A stretch of 64,000 nt of DNA from Microcyclospora pomicola (lineage: Eukaryota > Ascomycota > Dothideomycetes > Capnodiales): positions 372,001 to 436,000 of the forward strand of contig NHNY01000008.1 of the NCBI GenBank assembly GCA_002786065.1, given 5' to 3'. Below the pieces are notes generated by a model. It saw only the letters and a program-made list of their open reading frames with translations. It was not told where the DNA came from and searched no databases. Below are positions 1 through 10,504 of the stretch, piece after piece. Made by a program: the position numbers and the translations under genes. Each line of letters starts with the position of its first letter. Positions within the stretch are counted from its first letter, which is position 1.

Positions 1-250
1 TTGTGTAATGTGTGCCATTTAATCAATGAGGATATGAATACATGTACCCATACTAAGATCTGGGTCCCGTCGATCTGATCATACACTCTTGTAACAAATT
101 TGTAGTACTACTCTCGTCGCACGAGGTGAGATTTCACATTGACCGGGCTAGGAGATCCGGTATGCTCTGCATATTGAGCAACGAAGAAGTACATGTCATG
201 CATACAAGTATGATACATCAGGCAAAAACAACGAACTCTGGCAACAGTAA

Positions 251-1271
251 TCAAAGCTTAGCCTTCTTGCCCGACTTCACCCCTTCGACCACGTTGCCCG
301 AGAGCAGAAAGTCGGGATACTCCCACGCATCCGAGTCTGCAGGACCGGCGACTCGCCACTGTCCTCCATCGACGACCAAGACGTGTCTGTCCGATTCGCA
401 ATCAGTCAGTAAATCTCCTTAGCTTTTCAATTTTACAGAGAACACAAGCAACATACCCGTTGATATATGACGCGCCCTCGGAGAACAAAAACACAGTCGC
501 GTCGGCGATCTCCTTGACCTCGCCCCAGCGGCCGACGGGGATGCGCTTCGTCATCTTTTTGCGACCAGCCTCGTCGCTGGACTGCGCCAGCCGCTGCATG
601 CCCTCGGTCCCGCCGATGGGACCCGGCGTGATCACGTTCGACGTCACGCCGTGCGGCCCATATTCGATGGCGACCGAGTTGGAGATCTGGTCGACCGCGG
701 CCTTGGCGGCCATCACGTGGGCCTGCAGCGGCTTGCCCATGAAGTGGAAGCTGGCCGAGACGAAGATCATGCGTCCGCCGGTGCCGGTCGGCTGTGCGCC
801 GCCGGTGTTTTTGTGCTTGGCGGCAGAGGCGACGAGGTATGGGAGGACGGCTTTGGCGGTGTTGAACGAACCCAGTGTGTCAATGTCAATAACGGACTTG
901 AATGCGTTCGGGCTGAGTTGGCTCATGGGAGCCAGGAAGTTGCCAGCGGCCCCGGCAATGGCGAAATCGATCGCGCCGAGTTCCTTCGCGCACCGATCGG
1001 CGGCGGCTTGCAGTGCTTTGGCGTCTCGAACGTCAACAGGAGCGATGCCGATAACTTTGGATCCCGGCCGGACGAGCGCGATGTTGGCCGCGCCGGATTC
1101 GGTCTTCTCGACGTTGCGGCCGATGATGCAGGCGTTACCACCGAGAGCGACGAAGGCGCGGACTTGCATGGAGCAGATAGATCCGGCGCCACCGGTGCAG
1201 AAGAGTACTTTGTTGGTGTAGAGACCATCGGCCCAGATTGGCGAGAGGAACTTCTCCCGAGGAACAGCCAT
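251..1271 (-). CDS. SPS19: Peroxisomal 2,4-dienoyl-CoA reductase (SDR family), PTS1 at C-terminus
   Basis: Two exons, 457-1271 and 251-386, joined across a 70-base GT-AG intron (387-456), give 316 residues. The protein is a short-chain dehydrogenase: the nucleotide-binding TGGAGSI motif lies near residue 27, and the central SASFHFMGKPLQ...AAKAAVD segment is typical of DECR2/SPS19 reductases, which remove double bonds from polyunsaturated acyl-CoA so that peroxisomal beta-oxidation can proceed. The second exon encodes HVLVVDGGQW and ends in AKL, an acceptable type-1 peroxisomal targeting signal. Start: the first ATG of the frame, just before a typical AVPREKFLSP N-terminus. If the intron is kept, translation stops after 289 residues and the targeting signal is lost. 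Family assignment is secure; the yeast symbol is used by similarity. Confidence 0.9.
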
Positions 1272-1961
1272 GGTGACGAAGGACTGGACTGGGGTTGAAC
1301 GACTGCTTCCTCTACGTTTACGAACGTGTTTTTAATTCGGGAGTTGTCTGGAGAATTATAAGCATCTGTCCATGATCCAGTAGGAGTTGAAATACCTAGC
1401 CGAGGGATATAGCTTTGTCGGATCAATGCAATGAGATGTATCCCTAGACTTCACCCAACAGTCGTTTGATCGTGTTTCAACCGCTCTTTCAGAACTGATC
1501 AGTGCCGAAGGAGTAGAGAGTACCAGTCTTCGAAACTAAAGCCGGTGAATCCTTCTTTAGGTACCTATATACATGTAGTACAGCCATACACGGATGTAAG
1601 AAGTGCAGTGGAGTCGTCATATGCTCTTACGGCCGGCAGACATGAAACGCGTGCCTGAGGTGTCATTGCCGGGCCAGAATGTGGGGTTGTAGCCGCGGAC
1701 TACCTAGACGAGCTCCAGCAGCGCCTACGACCGTCATCCAACCGCCGACGAGGTGTTGTCATCGATCGCCCATCCAGCTGATTGATCAGCTATACTGTAG
1801 GTTGGTTCCAACGACCACCAACAACACATCGCGACGCCTCCGGCGAAATCGATAGGCAAACCTACTCGACCTCCAGTCTAGCGCTGTGAGCATACATTCC
1901 ACCAAGAAGTCCCAAGCCGAACCAGACCTGCAAGCTCTGTTCAATCGCAACGAGAGCCACA
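1272..1961. other. Intergenic region between divergent genes
   Basis: Shared upstream region of the dienoyl-CoA reductase gene (leftward) and the ATG33-like gene (rightward). It contains one TACATGTA palindrome at 1570-1577. I see no convincing coding frame. Confidence 0.5.
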
Positions 1962-2541
1962 ATGCCGACCTCCGTCTCCCTACTCAAGTTCGTAGGCACG
2001 ATCAGTCTCGGGCTCCTCACCGTTCGTCCCATCTCCCTAAACCTCCTCTACTATACCTATCAGTAGAAGAATCTCAAGCTGACCATCCTCGTCCATCCAG
2101 GGCGTCTCCTACACCCTCTCCACGCAATCCCTTCCCTCGCTCCTCACTCTCCCTTCCGCCAAACCCGCCGCCCACACCCTCGCACAGACAACGCAGCTGT
2201 CGACCCAGCACATCCGCGCCCTGGCCGGCGTGGCGAGCGCGTCGCTAGTGCTGGCCTACGCCCTCTCGGCGCCGCGCGTGCGTCACCCGTACTTGCTATG
2301 GACAGCGATAATCGCCAGCGCAGGCGGGATGGTAGATCTGGCGGTTAGGGTGGATGGCAAGGATGCGAAAGCCGCCGCGACGGGCCGGGGACTGCTGGCG
2401 GAGGACGACGACGAGAGCTTGAATGGAGAGCAGGTGGAGCGGAAGGCGCGGCAGTTGCAGTGGTTGGAGTTTGTGCGGACAGGCGTCAGCGGGCTAGGGT
2501 TTGCGATGGGTGTGGTGGGTATTTGGGGCGATGGAGCGTGA
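1962..2541 (+). CDS. ATG33: Atg33-like mitochondrial outer-membrane mitophagy protein
   Basis: Exon 1962-2021 joins 2101-2541 across a 79-base intron (donor GTTCGT, acceptor CAG), giving 166 residues. The N-terminus MPTSVSLLKFVGTISLGLLT runs into GVSYTLST and SLPSLLTLPSA, followed by a second hydrophobic stretch with APRVRHPYLLW and a third near the C-terminus (FAMGVVGIWG). This order of membrane segments, and the RHPYLL motif, match the Atg33 family, which in yeast is a mitochondrial outer-membrane protein needed for selective autophagy of mitochondria in stationary phase. The donor is weaker than the usual GTAWGT, but the join restores the conserved frame exactly. Length is close to yeast Atg33. 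Function in this fungus is inferred from the family. Confidence 0.82.
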
Positions 2542-3198
2542 GGGGGGTGAGTGGACTTTGCGAGAAAGATGACGAGACTCGGAATGCTCACTGTAAAGTC
2601 GGGCAGTGGACAGGAGGGAGGGGCATTGAACAGCTCCCGGGTGTTGCTCTGTAGGGGTTGATGAAGCTGCAGAAGTTTGGGAAGTGCAGGTTCTGGCGTC
2701 TTACGATAATGAGCAACGGGTAGAGTTTCAAGATCATGCCGGGGAGTGTGACACAAGGCGTTATTGATATCCCAGCTCAATTGTTCTGTTTAGCTAGTTC
2801 TCCACTTATAGATATTACCATTTGTATGAGTGAGATAACCAGACTCATGACCTCCGTGTAAAGGGATACATGCCTGCCTTGGACGGATAGATGAAACAAC
2901 ATTGGAAGCTTGAAGAGCGATAACAAGACGCAACGAATGTGGACGGACCCAGCCATGACGATCCGGGCAGAAGTCCTTACGGCAGCGATGCAGATAATCG
3001 AAAAGCATGAAAGATGGAGACTCAAGTTCAAACATCCATCGATGATACAAAAGACTATGAAGAAGTAGAAAAGAAACAACCTTCGCGCTAGCACCATCAT
3101 TGTCGGTCGTGACCATGGTCAAGGCCATTCAGCCAAAAGAAAAAGAAGACAAAGTAGGTGACAACATGCAAGCCTAGCCGGCTGTCAAGTTACGCAGT
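2542..3198. other. Intergenic, no supported gene
   Basis: Lies between the 3' ends of the ATG33-like gene and the leftward secreted-protein gene. Short open frames (for example 2777-3128 on the minus strand) show no recognisable protein and no convincing splice structure. Confidence 0.5.
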
Positions 3199-4177
3199 TC
3201 AGTTGTCTGCAGCATTGATCCCACAGTAAACTTGCATCTCGCTGATGATGTCGAAGAAGATCAAGCCGGAGACTTCTTCAAAGTCTTCGTCATCGTTGCC
3301 AGAAGTGTCAAAGTCGGTGTTAGCATCGTCGACTTCGGAGGCGGTATCGTCCAAGGTGCTGGTGGTCTCGGCGGAGTCTGGTGCGGAGCGGCGAGCCAGC
3401 ATCGAGGCGGCAGAGACAGATGCGACAGACTTGACAGAGGAGATGACTTCAGGGCCCATGGAGCACACGGCAGTGACGGTAGCTGAGGGTCCGGTCATGG
3501 TTGTTACAAAGATAGGGTCAGCGATCTGGACGGTCTGGAGTGTAGTGCTTGGGAAGTTGTCGGCCGTGACAGGCGTGAGTGAGTCCGTGACAGGCGTGAG
3601 GGATTCCGTGATAAGCGTGAGAGGAGCAGTGACAGTCTTGATGTGCGTCGACGAGACCACAGCGTGGGTGGTGGCGTGGCAAAAGTCTGGAGCAGATGTG
3701 GTCATGTTGGGTGCTGCGGGCTTGAGAGCCAACGGCTCACAAACCACTCTGGCAGAGTGGCCATTGTAAGTGTCTTGCTGAGGGTTGGCACATGCACCAC
3801 TGGCACAGAACAAGTCTAGATCGCAGGTCAGCAACGGCTAACAAGAAATACAAGTGATTGGTGAAAGATGGTGGAGTCTTACTGCCCAAAGTGAAGCCAT
3901 TGCCGGAACAATCTGGCGAGGAGAAAACGTCGACATGGCAGTAGTTGTGTTGCATTTGCTTTGCTCCCTTGATAACCTCAGCGAGGTAGCTTTGGAAAGG
4001 GACGTCGCTTTGGAACTTCTCGCATCCCTTGTTGCTTTCGATGATGGTGTCATGGAGCAGTGAGCCGTTGATGTGGAAAGCATCGGGGCAGCCCGCCTGA
4101 GAGAAACGTTTGAAGTTGACTCGGAGACCAAGGGCGGACGAGGCCATCATCGAGAGGCAGAGGGTAGTGGAACGCAT
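3199..4177 (-). CDS. Predicted secreted Ser/Thr-rich protein, function unknown
   Basis: Exons 3883-4177 and 3199-3815 join across a 67-base GT-AG intron to give 303 residues. The first 17-18 residues (MRSTTLCLSMMASSALG) look like a cleavable signal peptide. The N-terminal half is cysteine-containing (for example YCHVDVFSSPDCSGNGF and LFCASGACANP), suggesting disulphides. The middle is threonine/serine/valine-rich with three imperfect tandem copies of LTPVTDS-like units (about 3570-3640 in the DNA). The C-terminal part is acidic (DTSGNDDEDFEE). There is no clear GPI-attachment tail or enzyme domain. I do not recognise the family; a cell-wall or secreted role is an inference from the signal peptide and composition. 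Confidence 0.72.
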
Positions 4178-5090
4178 CTTGATGGTCTGGGGTCGGTGAT
4201 CTATCAGAAGTTGATTAGCTGAACGTAATCAAAGTGCATGTGGCTGGAATGAACAGAGCGAGATGTGCTTACGAGACAGGGAAGGTATTGTTGGTGCTGC
4301 TGGATCGTTTGTCGAGATACTGAGAGAAGAATGAGATCGATGCTTCAATGGTGATGCTCTGGAAGTGAAACTGATTGATGGTGATGTACATGTAGATGAG
4401 AAGGAAAGGAGAGGAGAGTAAAAGTGAGAAGAAGAGCACAATTGAAGAGATATTGTAGAGCGGCCATATCAAAGGCAGCAGCGTCGTGGCTGTTGTAGTC
4501 AAGCAGTGGCAAGCATGGTGAGCCAGGGAAGGTATCAGTCCGAATCTCCACGGCGCCACTGGGCAGCTTTACTGCAAGTCGGCACCTGCGTTGTGTTTGA
4601 TACTCCTAGAACCGTATCGAGACAGGAAAGGGGCAACCATTGCCGCGTAAGCACAAGGTACAGGTACATGTCTTGAAATGCTGGAAACTCGCACGCATCG
4701 GCATTGCGACGAGCTTGACCAAGCATCGTATACCTACATCTCGCTACAGTCCAGTGAGCACAGTGCGTGGTCCATAAGACATGTTTCGATGGGTGAAATC
4801 TGATCATGAGGTATGTTACAAAGTGATGCGGTTGGCGACATTGCCTTTGTGAATGGTTAAAATCTAAACTGTAGTGGGTATCAATAAAAGCAGAGAACTC
4901 CATGCTCACGTACAATTGAGCGATGCGGTGATGAAGTCGAAGTCTGCGCTACATCTACAGTGCCTCAGACATACCTATAGAAGAATCAGTTCCTACCCTT
5001 CCTAGTGAATATCCGGAGGCGGTGCCGTTGGTGCGACAAAGCTGTGAAAACAAGCGACGCCGCATTGCTATATAAGAAACTCCGTCTGCG
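4178..5090. other. Intergenic, promoter side of the secreted-protein gene
   Basis: About 900 bases with only short frames. One TACATGTA palindrome at 4387-4394. Several GT-AG pairs could be drawn here, but none joins frames that look like protein. The left part probably holds the 5' leader of the secreted-protein gene. Confidence 0.45.
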
Positions 5091-6690
5091 TTACCCGCCG
5101 CCATTGACGATCCTCGGAGTGATGTTGGGTGGACGCTGAGACTGCCGGCCGAGCTGGTCGGACTGAGACAACTGTCCGTTCTGATCGGGTCGCCATTTGA
5201 CGATGACTGCACCGTTTGCGTCGGGGTCATCAGTCTGTGTGGAGCTCACATAGCTGCAATCGTGGGACTTCCCACGTTGGCTGCACGCACCACAGGCAGG
5301 TTGATGTTCATCGCACTACATTGACCTTCAGTTCATATTTCTCCCATATCATCATCGTTACGGCTCAGCTTACGCGTATCTTGGAGGCTCGACAAGGCCT
5401 ACATGCGTTGAGCGCCAACTGCTGTCCTGCACGGATCCTTGGAGCTGGCGCGTAAGTGCGCATCACATGCGATGGTGGTTTTGAAGTGGTCGCTTTCAGC
5501 GTCTGGAACAAGCCTGCCGCGTGCGTAAGATTGGCGGCAGGATGGGTCGTGAACGAGCTCACCATATTTTGTGGAGTTGGACTCGGCGTGGGACCTGAAT
5601 ACATCGTTGGAGCCCAATTTTGACCCTGCTGTGGAGGAGGTTGAAGCTGATACGGACTATGCGGGAATAGGTTCACTGGCGGAGGAGGACGGATTGTTGG
5701 ACGGGCTGGCTCGTGCCAAGTGGGAAGCTCGTAAGCGAGTGCGGGCGGCTTGTGCAAAGATTCCGTCGATATTTGTGCAGGCTTTGGTGGATCTATGTTG
5801 GCATCTTCGCTCAGTGATAGCAGCTGGGACAAAGAAAGGGGTTGATCGGAGGTTGAGTTCGGTACGACTGCTTCACGCTTGCGCTTCTTGGGACTCACTG
5901 CTCCAGATGATCTTACTGGGGGATTCGTGGTCGAAGAGGCGTCTACTCCAGTCTCGCCCACTGCGTTCTGCTTTGGTCTGACTTGTGAGCGTACTCGTGC
6001 TGGTTTCCTCTCGGCAACAGTGGTATGCGCAGCATAATGCCGGTAGTACACATGAACACAGCGTTTCAACAAGCTGAATTTGACACTGATGCTGCCTCTG
6101 CAATCATACGTTGGCTTTCTGGGGCCTCGCTCACCAACCCCTTTCAGATGTTTCGAGGTCTTCGTGAACCCGTTCGCATGTCTGTCCTTGTTCTGCATGC
6201 TATCTTGGCAGATATATGAGAACCGCGAGCCTTCACTATCCTTCGAGTTCCAAGCATTGTTGAAGGTATATTTGAATCCATCCTCACCCTGAATACTCTT
6301 CACGACGCCTCGAGAAGCTGCTCGTTGCACAATCGCGCGTACTTGCGGATCTCCGATCGAGACAATGTCATTGATCAGGGCCGTTGGCAGCTGCGCGTCT
6401 CCAGCTTGCGTCTTGAACTTTACGGGAAGATCTTGCTCGCCGCCCTCTGCATAAGGTCCGATGGCTGGGCGCAACAACCTCAGGGATATGTGACCTCGGA
6501 GCGAAAGTTGCAGTGTCACGCAGAATTCATGGCCGGTCTGCGCAGCTTTCGCGGTCTCATTACGGAGCGTAGTGGTCAGGTCTTCGATTGAGTCGCACAA
6601 CCCTTGGTTTACGATGGGTCCAGCGCCGACGTTTCCTCGCAGGTAATCAGTATCATCGCCGGCGCGGGATCCGAAGCTGACGCGTGCCAT
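5091..6690 (-). CDS. Putative DNA-binding regulator with a C-terminal Zn2Cys6 cluster
   Basis: Exons 5374-6690 and 5091-5315 join across a 58-base GT-AG intron, giving 513 residues. The join completes a fungal binuclear zinc cluster: C430-x2-C433-x6-C440 then C447-x2-C450-x8-C459, with the usual RASKIRCDE basic stretch. In most fungal regulators this cluster is near the N-terminus; here it lies in the last 85 residues. A second possible zinc site lies upstream: C161 (YICQDS), C197 (YDCRGS), then H218 and H222 (YRHYAAH), with spacing like the WRKY/GCM1-type CCHH fold found in some fungal factors and transposases. Between them is a proline/serine-rich linker with a basic KKRKR stretch. Targets are unknown. 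The 3' end could alternatively be spliced once more near 5091, adding a short tail. Confidence 0.75.
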
Positions 6691-7008
6691 CAGCCCAAAG
6701 TACTATGTGCTTCAAAGTCCGACTTTTGAGGTGTTTCATCGGACGCGTCGGCTTGGAGGGGGTATGTCGGGGCAGACTTTAGCAACTCAAACGGGTAAGG
6801 ATCTGTTGCGGAGAACGCGAAATTTGATACGTGCAACTTACCCTATTGAAATTAGAGGGAACGGGAAATATATGAATGAACAAGGATCACAAGTACAAGC
6901 AGTGTGCACAAGACATGGTACGTAGAAAATGTTCTCCTCAACGACTATCAAGCATTCACAGTCCGTAACATACATGTACATCATTGCTGCCACTGTCCGT
7001 TGCTTCTC
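6691..7008. other. Intergenic between two leftward genes
   Basis: Holds the upstream region of the regulator gene and the 3' flank of NOC2. One TACATGTA palindrome at 6971-6978. No gene seen. Confidence 0.5.
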
Positions 7009-9303
7009 CTAGTCGGAGTCTTCGAATCCGCTCTCTGCGCCATCCTCACTGGCATCCTCCTCTATCTCTTCAAAAGCGCCAGGATCCGAATGCTCCATAT
7101 CTTCATCATCGCCTCCTCTCGACTTCTCCTTCTTGCGTCGTTCCTCTTCGTCTTTCCTACCCTCTTCGATCACTCGTCTGCGTTCTTCGCGTTGCTTGCG
7201 CTGACCAATGACGAATGCACCCAATGCCGTCTTCTCCCACTCGAGGTCACTCAAGAATTTATCGACACCCTTTCGGTTGTTGGGCGCAATGTCAATTTTT
7301 GAGCGCTTCTCCTCGATGAAGCGCACATTGGCTTCCAGCTTCTGGATGAGAAGCAGGACTAGGGAGTTGAGCTTGGTGTTCTTGTTTCCGCTTGACTTCT
7401 TATCCTTGCCGCCGCTACGTCTGTTCGCGTCTTTGACCCAGCGCTTGAGCATGATGATGACCGGGGTAGCAAGCTCGGGGAAGGCTACACTTTTGGCCCA
7501 TAGAACGAGGAACTCGCTGAAGAGCTCGACAACTTGCTCGCCAACTCCGTCTTGGTAGATGCGCGTGCGTAGATATGCTTTGGAAGCGCGGATGCTAGTC
7601 TCAAAGTCCAAGGGCTTGAGCGATGCTGCCTTAGGCGGCTTGCGCATTTCTGCCGAGTTCAGTACTTCATATAGCGGAGCAGCAAGCGGAATGTATGTAT
7701 GCGTCGCCAAGCTCATCCGAAGTAGCGACCGCGTAAGCTGGAACCGAAGCGGGAAGTATGTCGCAGTAGGTATCAGCCGCAGCGCGCCAAGTGTGACCTG
7801 TGTGAGAGGGTAGATGAGCGGATGGAGTGGCGAAGAAGGCGTTGTAGCATGCGCAGATAATACCCGCGACCAGAAATCCAAGCTGTGAGTATATTGCCAG
7901 TTGTAGACAGCCTTGTAACTGTCATTGCTATTGTGAGTAATGGTGGTGCGAAGATGTATGGCCAGCTGCCGTATGCTTGTGAATGCCGTCGTGTACGCAA
8001 CTCCACCGTCCAACGAGAGGCCCCATAATTCCGCCGCCGAGTTCTTCATCAGGTTTACACCTGCAATTGTGTGAGCCGTGGTGTTGCGAGCTGATTGAAC
8101 GAGTGATTGGTAGATTGTCTTCAGGGCGTTTTCGCGAATACCAGCATCTCCAATCACCACAAGGCGACGTATGAGGAGGAATGCAGCAATTCGAGTCGCC
8201 TCCGTGTTGCTGTTGCTTGACCAAACACTAGCTACTGCTCGGCAGAGATCGCGTACCACTTTCTTGAATGACAAGAGGTACGGCAGAAGGGGAATAGTCG
8301 AAGTCAAGGTGAGACGAAGCGTTGAAGGATCGGAGAGATGGTCGAGAAGGTGGATCACGCTGGCAATCTGTGATCGCAGGAGCGGACCTAGGGTTTTGAA
8401 TTTCTTCGTCTCCGTAGAAACGTGTATCTTTCCACTTGACTTGCTTTGCTGTACCGGCAGATGATGTTTGAAGACTGTAGGGATATACTTCAGTGCCGTC
8501 GTTACCAATTGATGGTAAACTTCGGGCGAGGAAATAGAGTATTTGAACTCCTTGTCTTCTTCATCTGACACATGTGCGGCCGAGCGAAAGGCGAGGATGA
8601 CTTCTTTGGTAGCTCGCAAAGAATGCTGTTCGACCAAGGCTGCTCTCCATTTCTTGACCGTAGCCATGTCCAGCTCATTCTTACTGGCATCACCCATCAG
8701 TGCATCCTCGTCGTCACTGGCAGTCTTTTTTTGCTTCTTTTTCTGTGGCCCGTCATCCTCGTTCTCGTTCTCGCTCTCGCTCAGATCGCCAATCTCTGCG
8801 AGACTTGCATCCAGTAATTCCGGTTCGTTTTCCTGAAGGTATTTGTGAAATTCCGGGTCATTCTCCGCCAGTGCTGCGAGCTGATCCTTGTGTTCAGAGA
8901 AGTCGTCCTCGTCAGAATCAGATCCAGTATCGTCTAAACCAACAGGTACCGGCTCTTGATCCAATGATACATCAGACTCTTCATCCTCCTCCACGTCCCT
9001 TTCTTCGTTGCGTTTTCTCTTGCTGCCCTGTTTCTTGCTTTTGGGCAATTCTGGGATTTCGAAGCCGCCTTGAAAAAAGTCGTCGACACTCATATCCTTG
9101 AAAGCGTCGCTTGCTGCAGCTCTTTTCGTTTTCACAGCATCCTGCGCGTCTGCTTTCTCTCCGCCATTTTCTTCCACCCTTCTTGCCTTCTTCTTTGCTT
9201 TGAGTTGCTGCTTTTGCTTTACTGACTTCAGACCCTTTCGGCGCTCCAGCTCATCCTTCAAGTGGCGCTTTTCGAACTTCTTTGTCGCCTTGGATTGTCC
9301 CAT
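7009..9303 (-). CDS. NOC2: Nucleolar complex protein 2 (Noc2), 60S ribosome assembly
   Basis: Single exon, 764 residues, matching the size of the Noc2/Rad4-like nucleolar family. The N-terminus is lysine-rich (MGQSKATKKFEKRHLKDEL) and is followed by an acidic region with the AALAENDPEFHKYLQEN and SVDDFF motifs typical of Noc2. The C-terminal two thirds are helical repeats, ending in SVAFPEL...VIIMLKRW, then a coiled charged tail. Noc2 pairs with Noc1 and Noc3 to move pre-60S particles from the nucleolus to the nucleoplasm. The gene is head-to-head with VPS28, with 236 bases between start codons. Family assignment is confident. Confidence 0.93.
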   Translation of the reverse strand: MGQSKATKKFEKRHLKDELERRKGLKSVKQKQQLKAKKKARRVEENGGEKADAQDAVKTKRAAASDAFKDMSVDDFFQGGFEIPELPKSKKQGSKRKRNEERDVEEDEESDVSLDQEPVPVGLDDTGSDSDEDDFSEHKDQLAALAENDPEFHKYLQENEPELLDASLAEIGDLSESENENEDDGPQKKKQKKTASDDEDALMGDASKNELDMATVKKWRAALVEQHSLRATKEVILAFRSAAHVSDEEDKEFKYSISSPEVYHQLVTTALKYIPTVFKHHLPVQQSKSSGKIHVSTETKKFKTLGPLLRSQIASVIHLLDHLSDPSTLRLTLTSTIPLLPYLLSFKKVVRDLCRAVASVWSSNSNTEATRIAAFLLIRRLVVIGDAGIRENALKTIYQSLVQSARNTTAHTIAGVNLMKNSAAELWGLSLDGGVAYTTAFTSIRQLAIHLRTTITHNSNDSYKAVYNWQYTHSLDFWSRVLSAHATTPSSPLHPLIYPLTQVTLGALRLIPTATYFPLRFQLTRSLLRMSLATHTYIPLAAPLYEVLNSAEMRKPPKAASLKPLDFETSIRASKAYLRTRIYQDGVGEQVVELFSEFLVLWAKSVAFPELATPVIIMLKRWVKDANRRSGGKDKKSSGNKNTKLNSLVLLLIQKLEANVRFIEEKRSKIDIAPNNRKGVDKFLSDLEWEKTALGAFVIGQRKQREERRRVIEEGRKDEEERRKKEKSRGGDDEDMEHSDPGAFEEIEEDASEDGAESGFEDSD

Positions 9304-9539
9304 GTTTGCGACAGGCTATAAGTCCACCAAATGTCTGAAAGTTCGAGAGTTCTGTATCAATCGCAGATTAAAAAAAGTTCCGAGAGCTCGAAATATTCCA
9401 AAAAGTTGTTCCGTAGTTTAGCCGACACAAGCTTTCACATGCACGAAACATGAACTCACAGGATGATCGAAGCCTGAACTCAGAACCGAGTACACAGGTT
9501 CGCTTGGTCTTCCAGATACACCGTTTGGTAGAGTCGGAG
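9304..9539. promoter_or_regulatory. Divergent promoter of NOC2 and VPS28
   Basis: Only 236 bases separate the two start codons, so the two genes must share this upstream region. No specific motif stands out. Confidence 0.5.
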
Positions 9540-10395
9540 ATGTATGGACAACAGCAACTGGCGTATGCGCCCACGCCATATAGCTATACGCCATCATCAA
9601 ATCTGGCTGCAACAATCAACCTCGATGAGGTGTGCCTAGCAATCTACTCGAATCCTGGCATTCATGTTGGCTGAACCGATCCTAGGAAGTGAAGCTCGCC
9701 GACACGTCTGCTGAGCGAGACTTGTATGAATCGCTTGCAGAGATATACAGCATCATCATCACCCTCGATGCCCTAGAGCGAGCCTATCTGCGAGACAGCA
9801 TCAAAGAAAGCGAGTATACGGAGACATGCGATCGACTGCTGAGGCAGTACAAGAGCTGTCTTGCAGACGAAACTGTTGAGCGAGCTTTCGGCGATCTGGA
9901 GTCTTTCAAATCCGAGTGGGATGTAAGCATAATGTTGCCTCACATCGCAAGATCTTGGACTTCTACTGAGATATGTTCCAGCTTGAGGTATCGAAGGCCA
10001 CAGAACGTCTTCGCATAGGTCTACCAGCAACAATAGCGCCAGCTTCCTCCAACAACGCGCGACCCGTTTCCTATCCGGCCAACTCTTCAATGACGGTGGG
10101 AGTAACTCATAACGCGTCGCATATCGTCTCAGCATCCGAGAACTTCATCACACTGTTCGACGCGTTGCGCATGAGTATGCTGTCGAAGGACACGCTTCAC
10201 CCACTCCTTGTCGAGATCATCCAGGCCGTAAATAAGGTCACCGATCGGGACTTCGACAATAAGGGCAAGATCGTGCAGTGGTTGATCACGCTGAATCAGA
10301 TGCGTGCGGCAGAGGAGCTCAACGCTGAGCAGGCGAGAGATCTGCAATTCGACATGAATGCTGCATACGACGGCTTCAAGGCAACTCTTGAGTGA
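9540..10395 (+). CDS. VPS28: ESCRT-I subunit Vps28
   Basis: Three exons, 9540-9629, 9686-9922 and 9982-10395, with introns of 56 and 59 bases, encode 246 residues. The N-terminal domain (INLDEEVKLADTSAERDLYE, EIYSIIITLDALERAYLRD) binds the ESCRT-I core. The C-terminal four-helix domain (SENFITLFDALRMSMLSKD, DLQFDMNAAYDGF) contacts ESCRT-II. ESCRT-I sorts ubiquitinated membrane proteins into endosomal vesicles and, in filamentous fungi, takes part in ambient pH signalling. The start is the ATG at 9540, which begins MYGQQQLAYAPTPYSYTP; longer frames upstream lack an ATG. Length and domain order are those of the family. Confidence 0.93.
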
Positions 10396-10504
10396 ACGCG
10401 GCCGCTTGCAATACCCATGGGCTTGATAACATGGACCAGCCAGTTCGGAGATTGCTCGGCCCGAGACTTACTGTACAGCTCGGAACTTTTGTTTCGCGGA
10501 AATC

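Noticed and set aside
460-1221. 253-codon plus-strand frame across the dienoyl-CoA reductase gene
   Set aside because: Antisense shadow; the minus-strand frame carries the SDR motifs.
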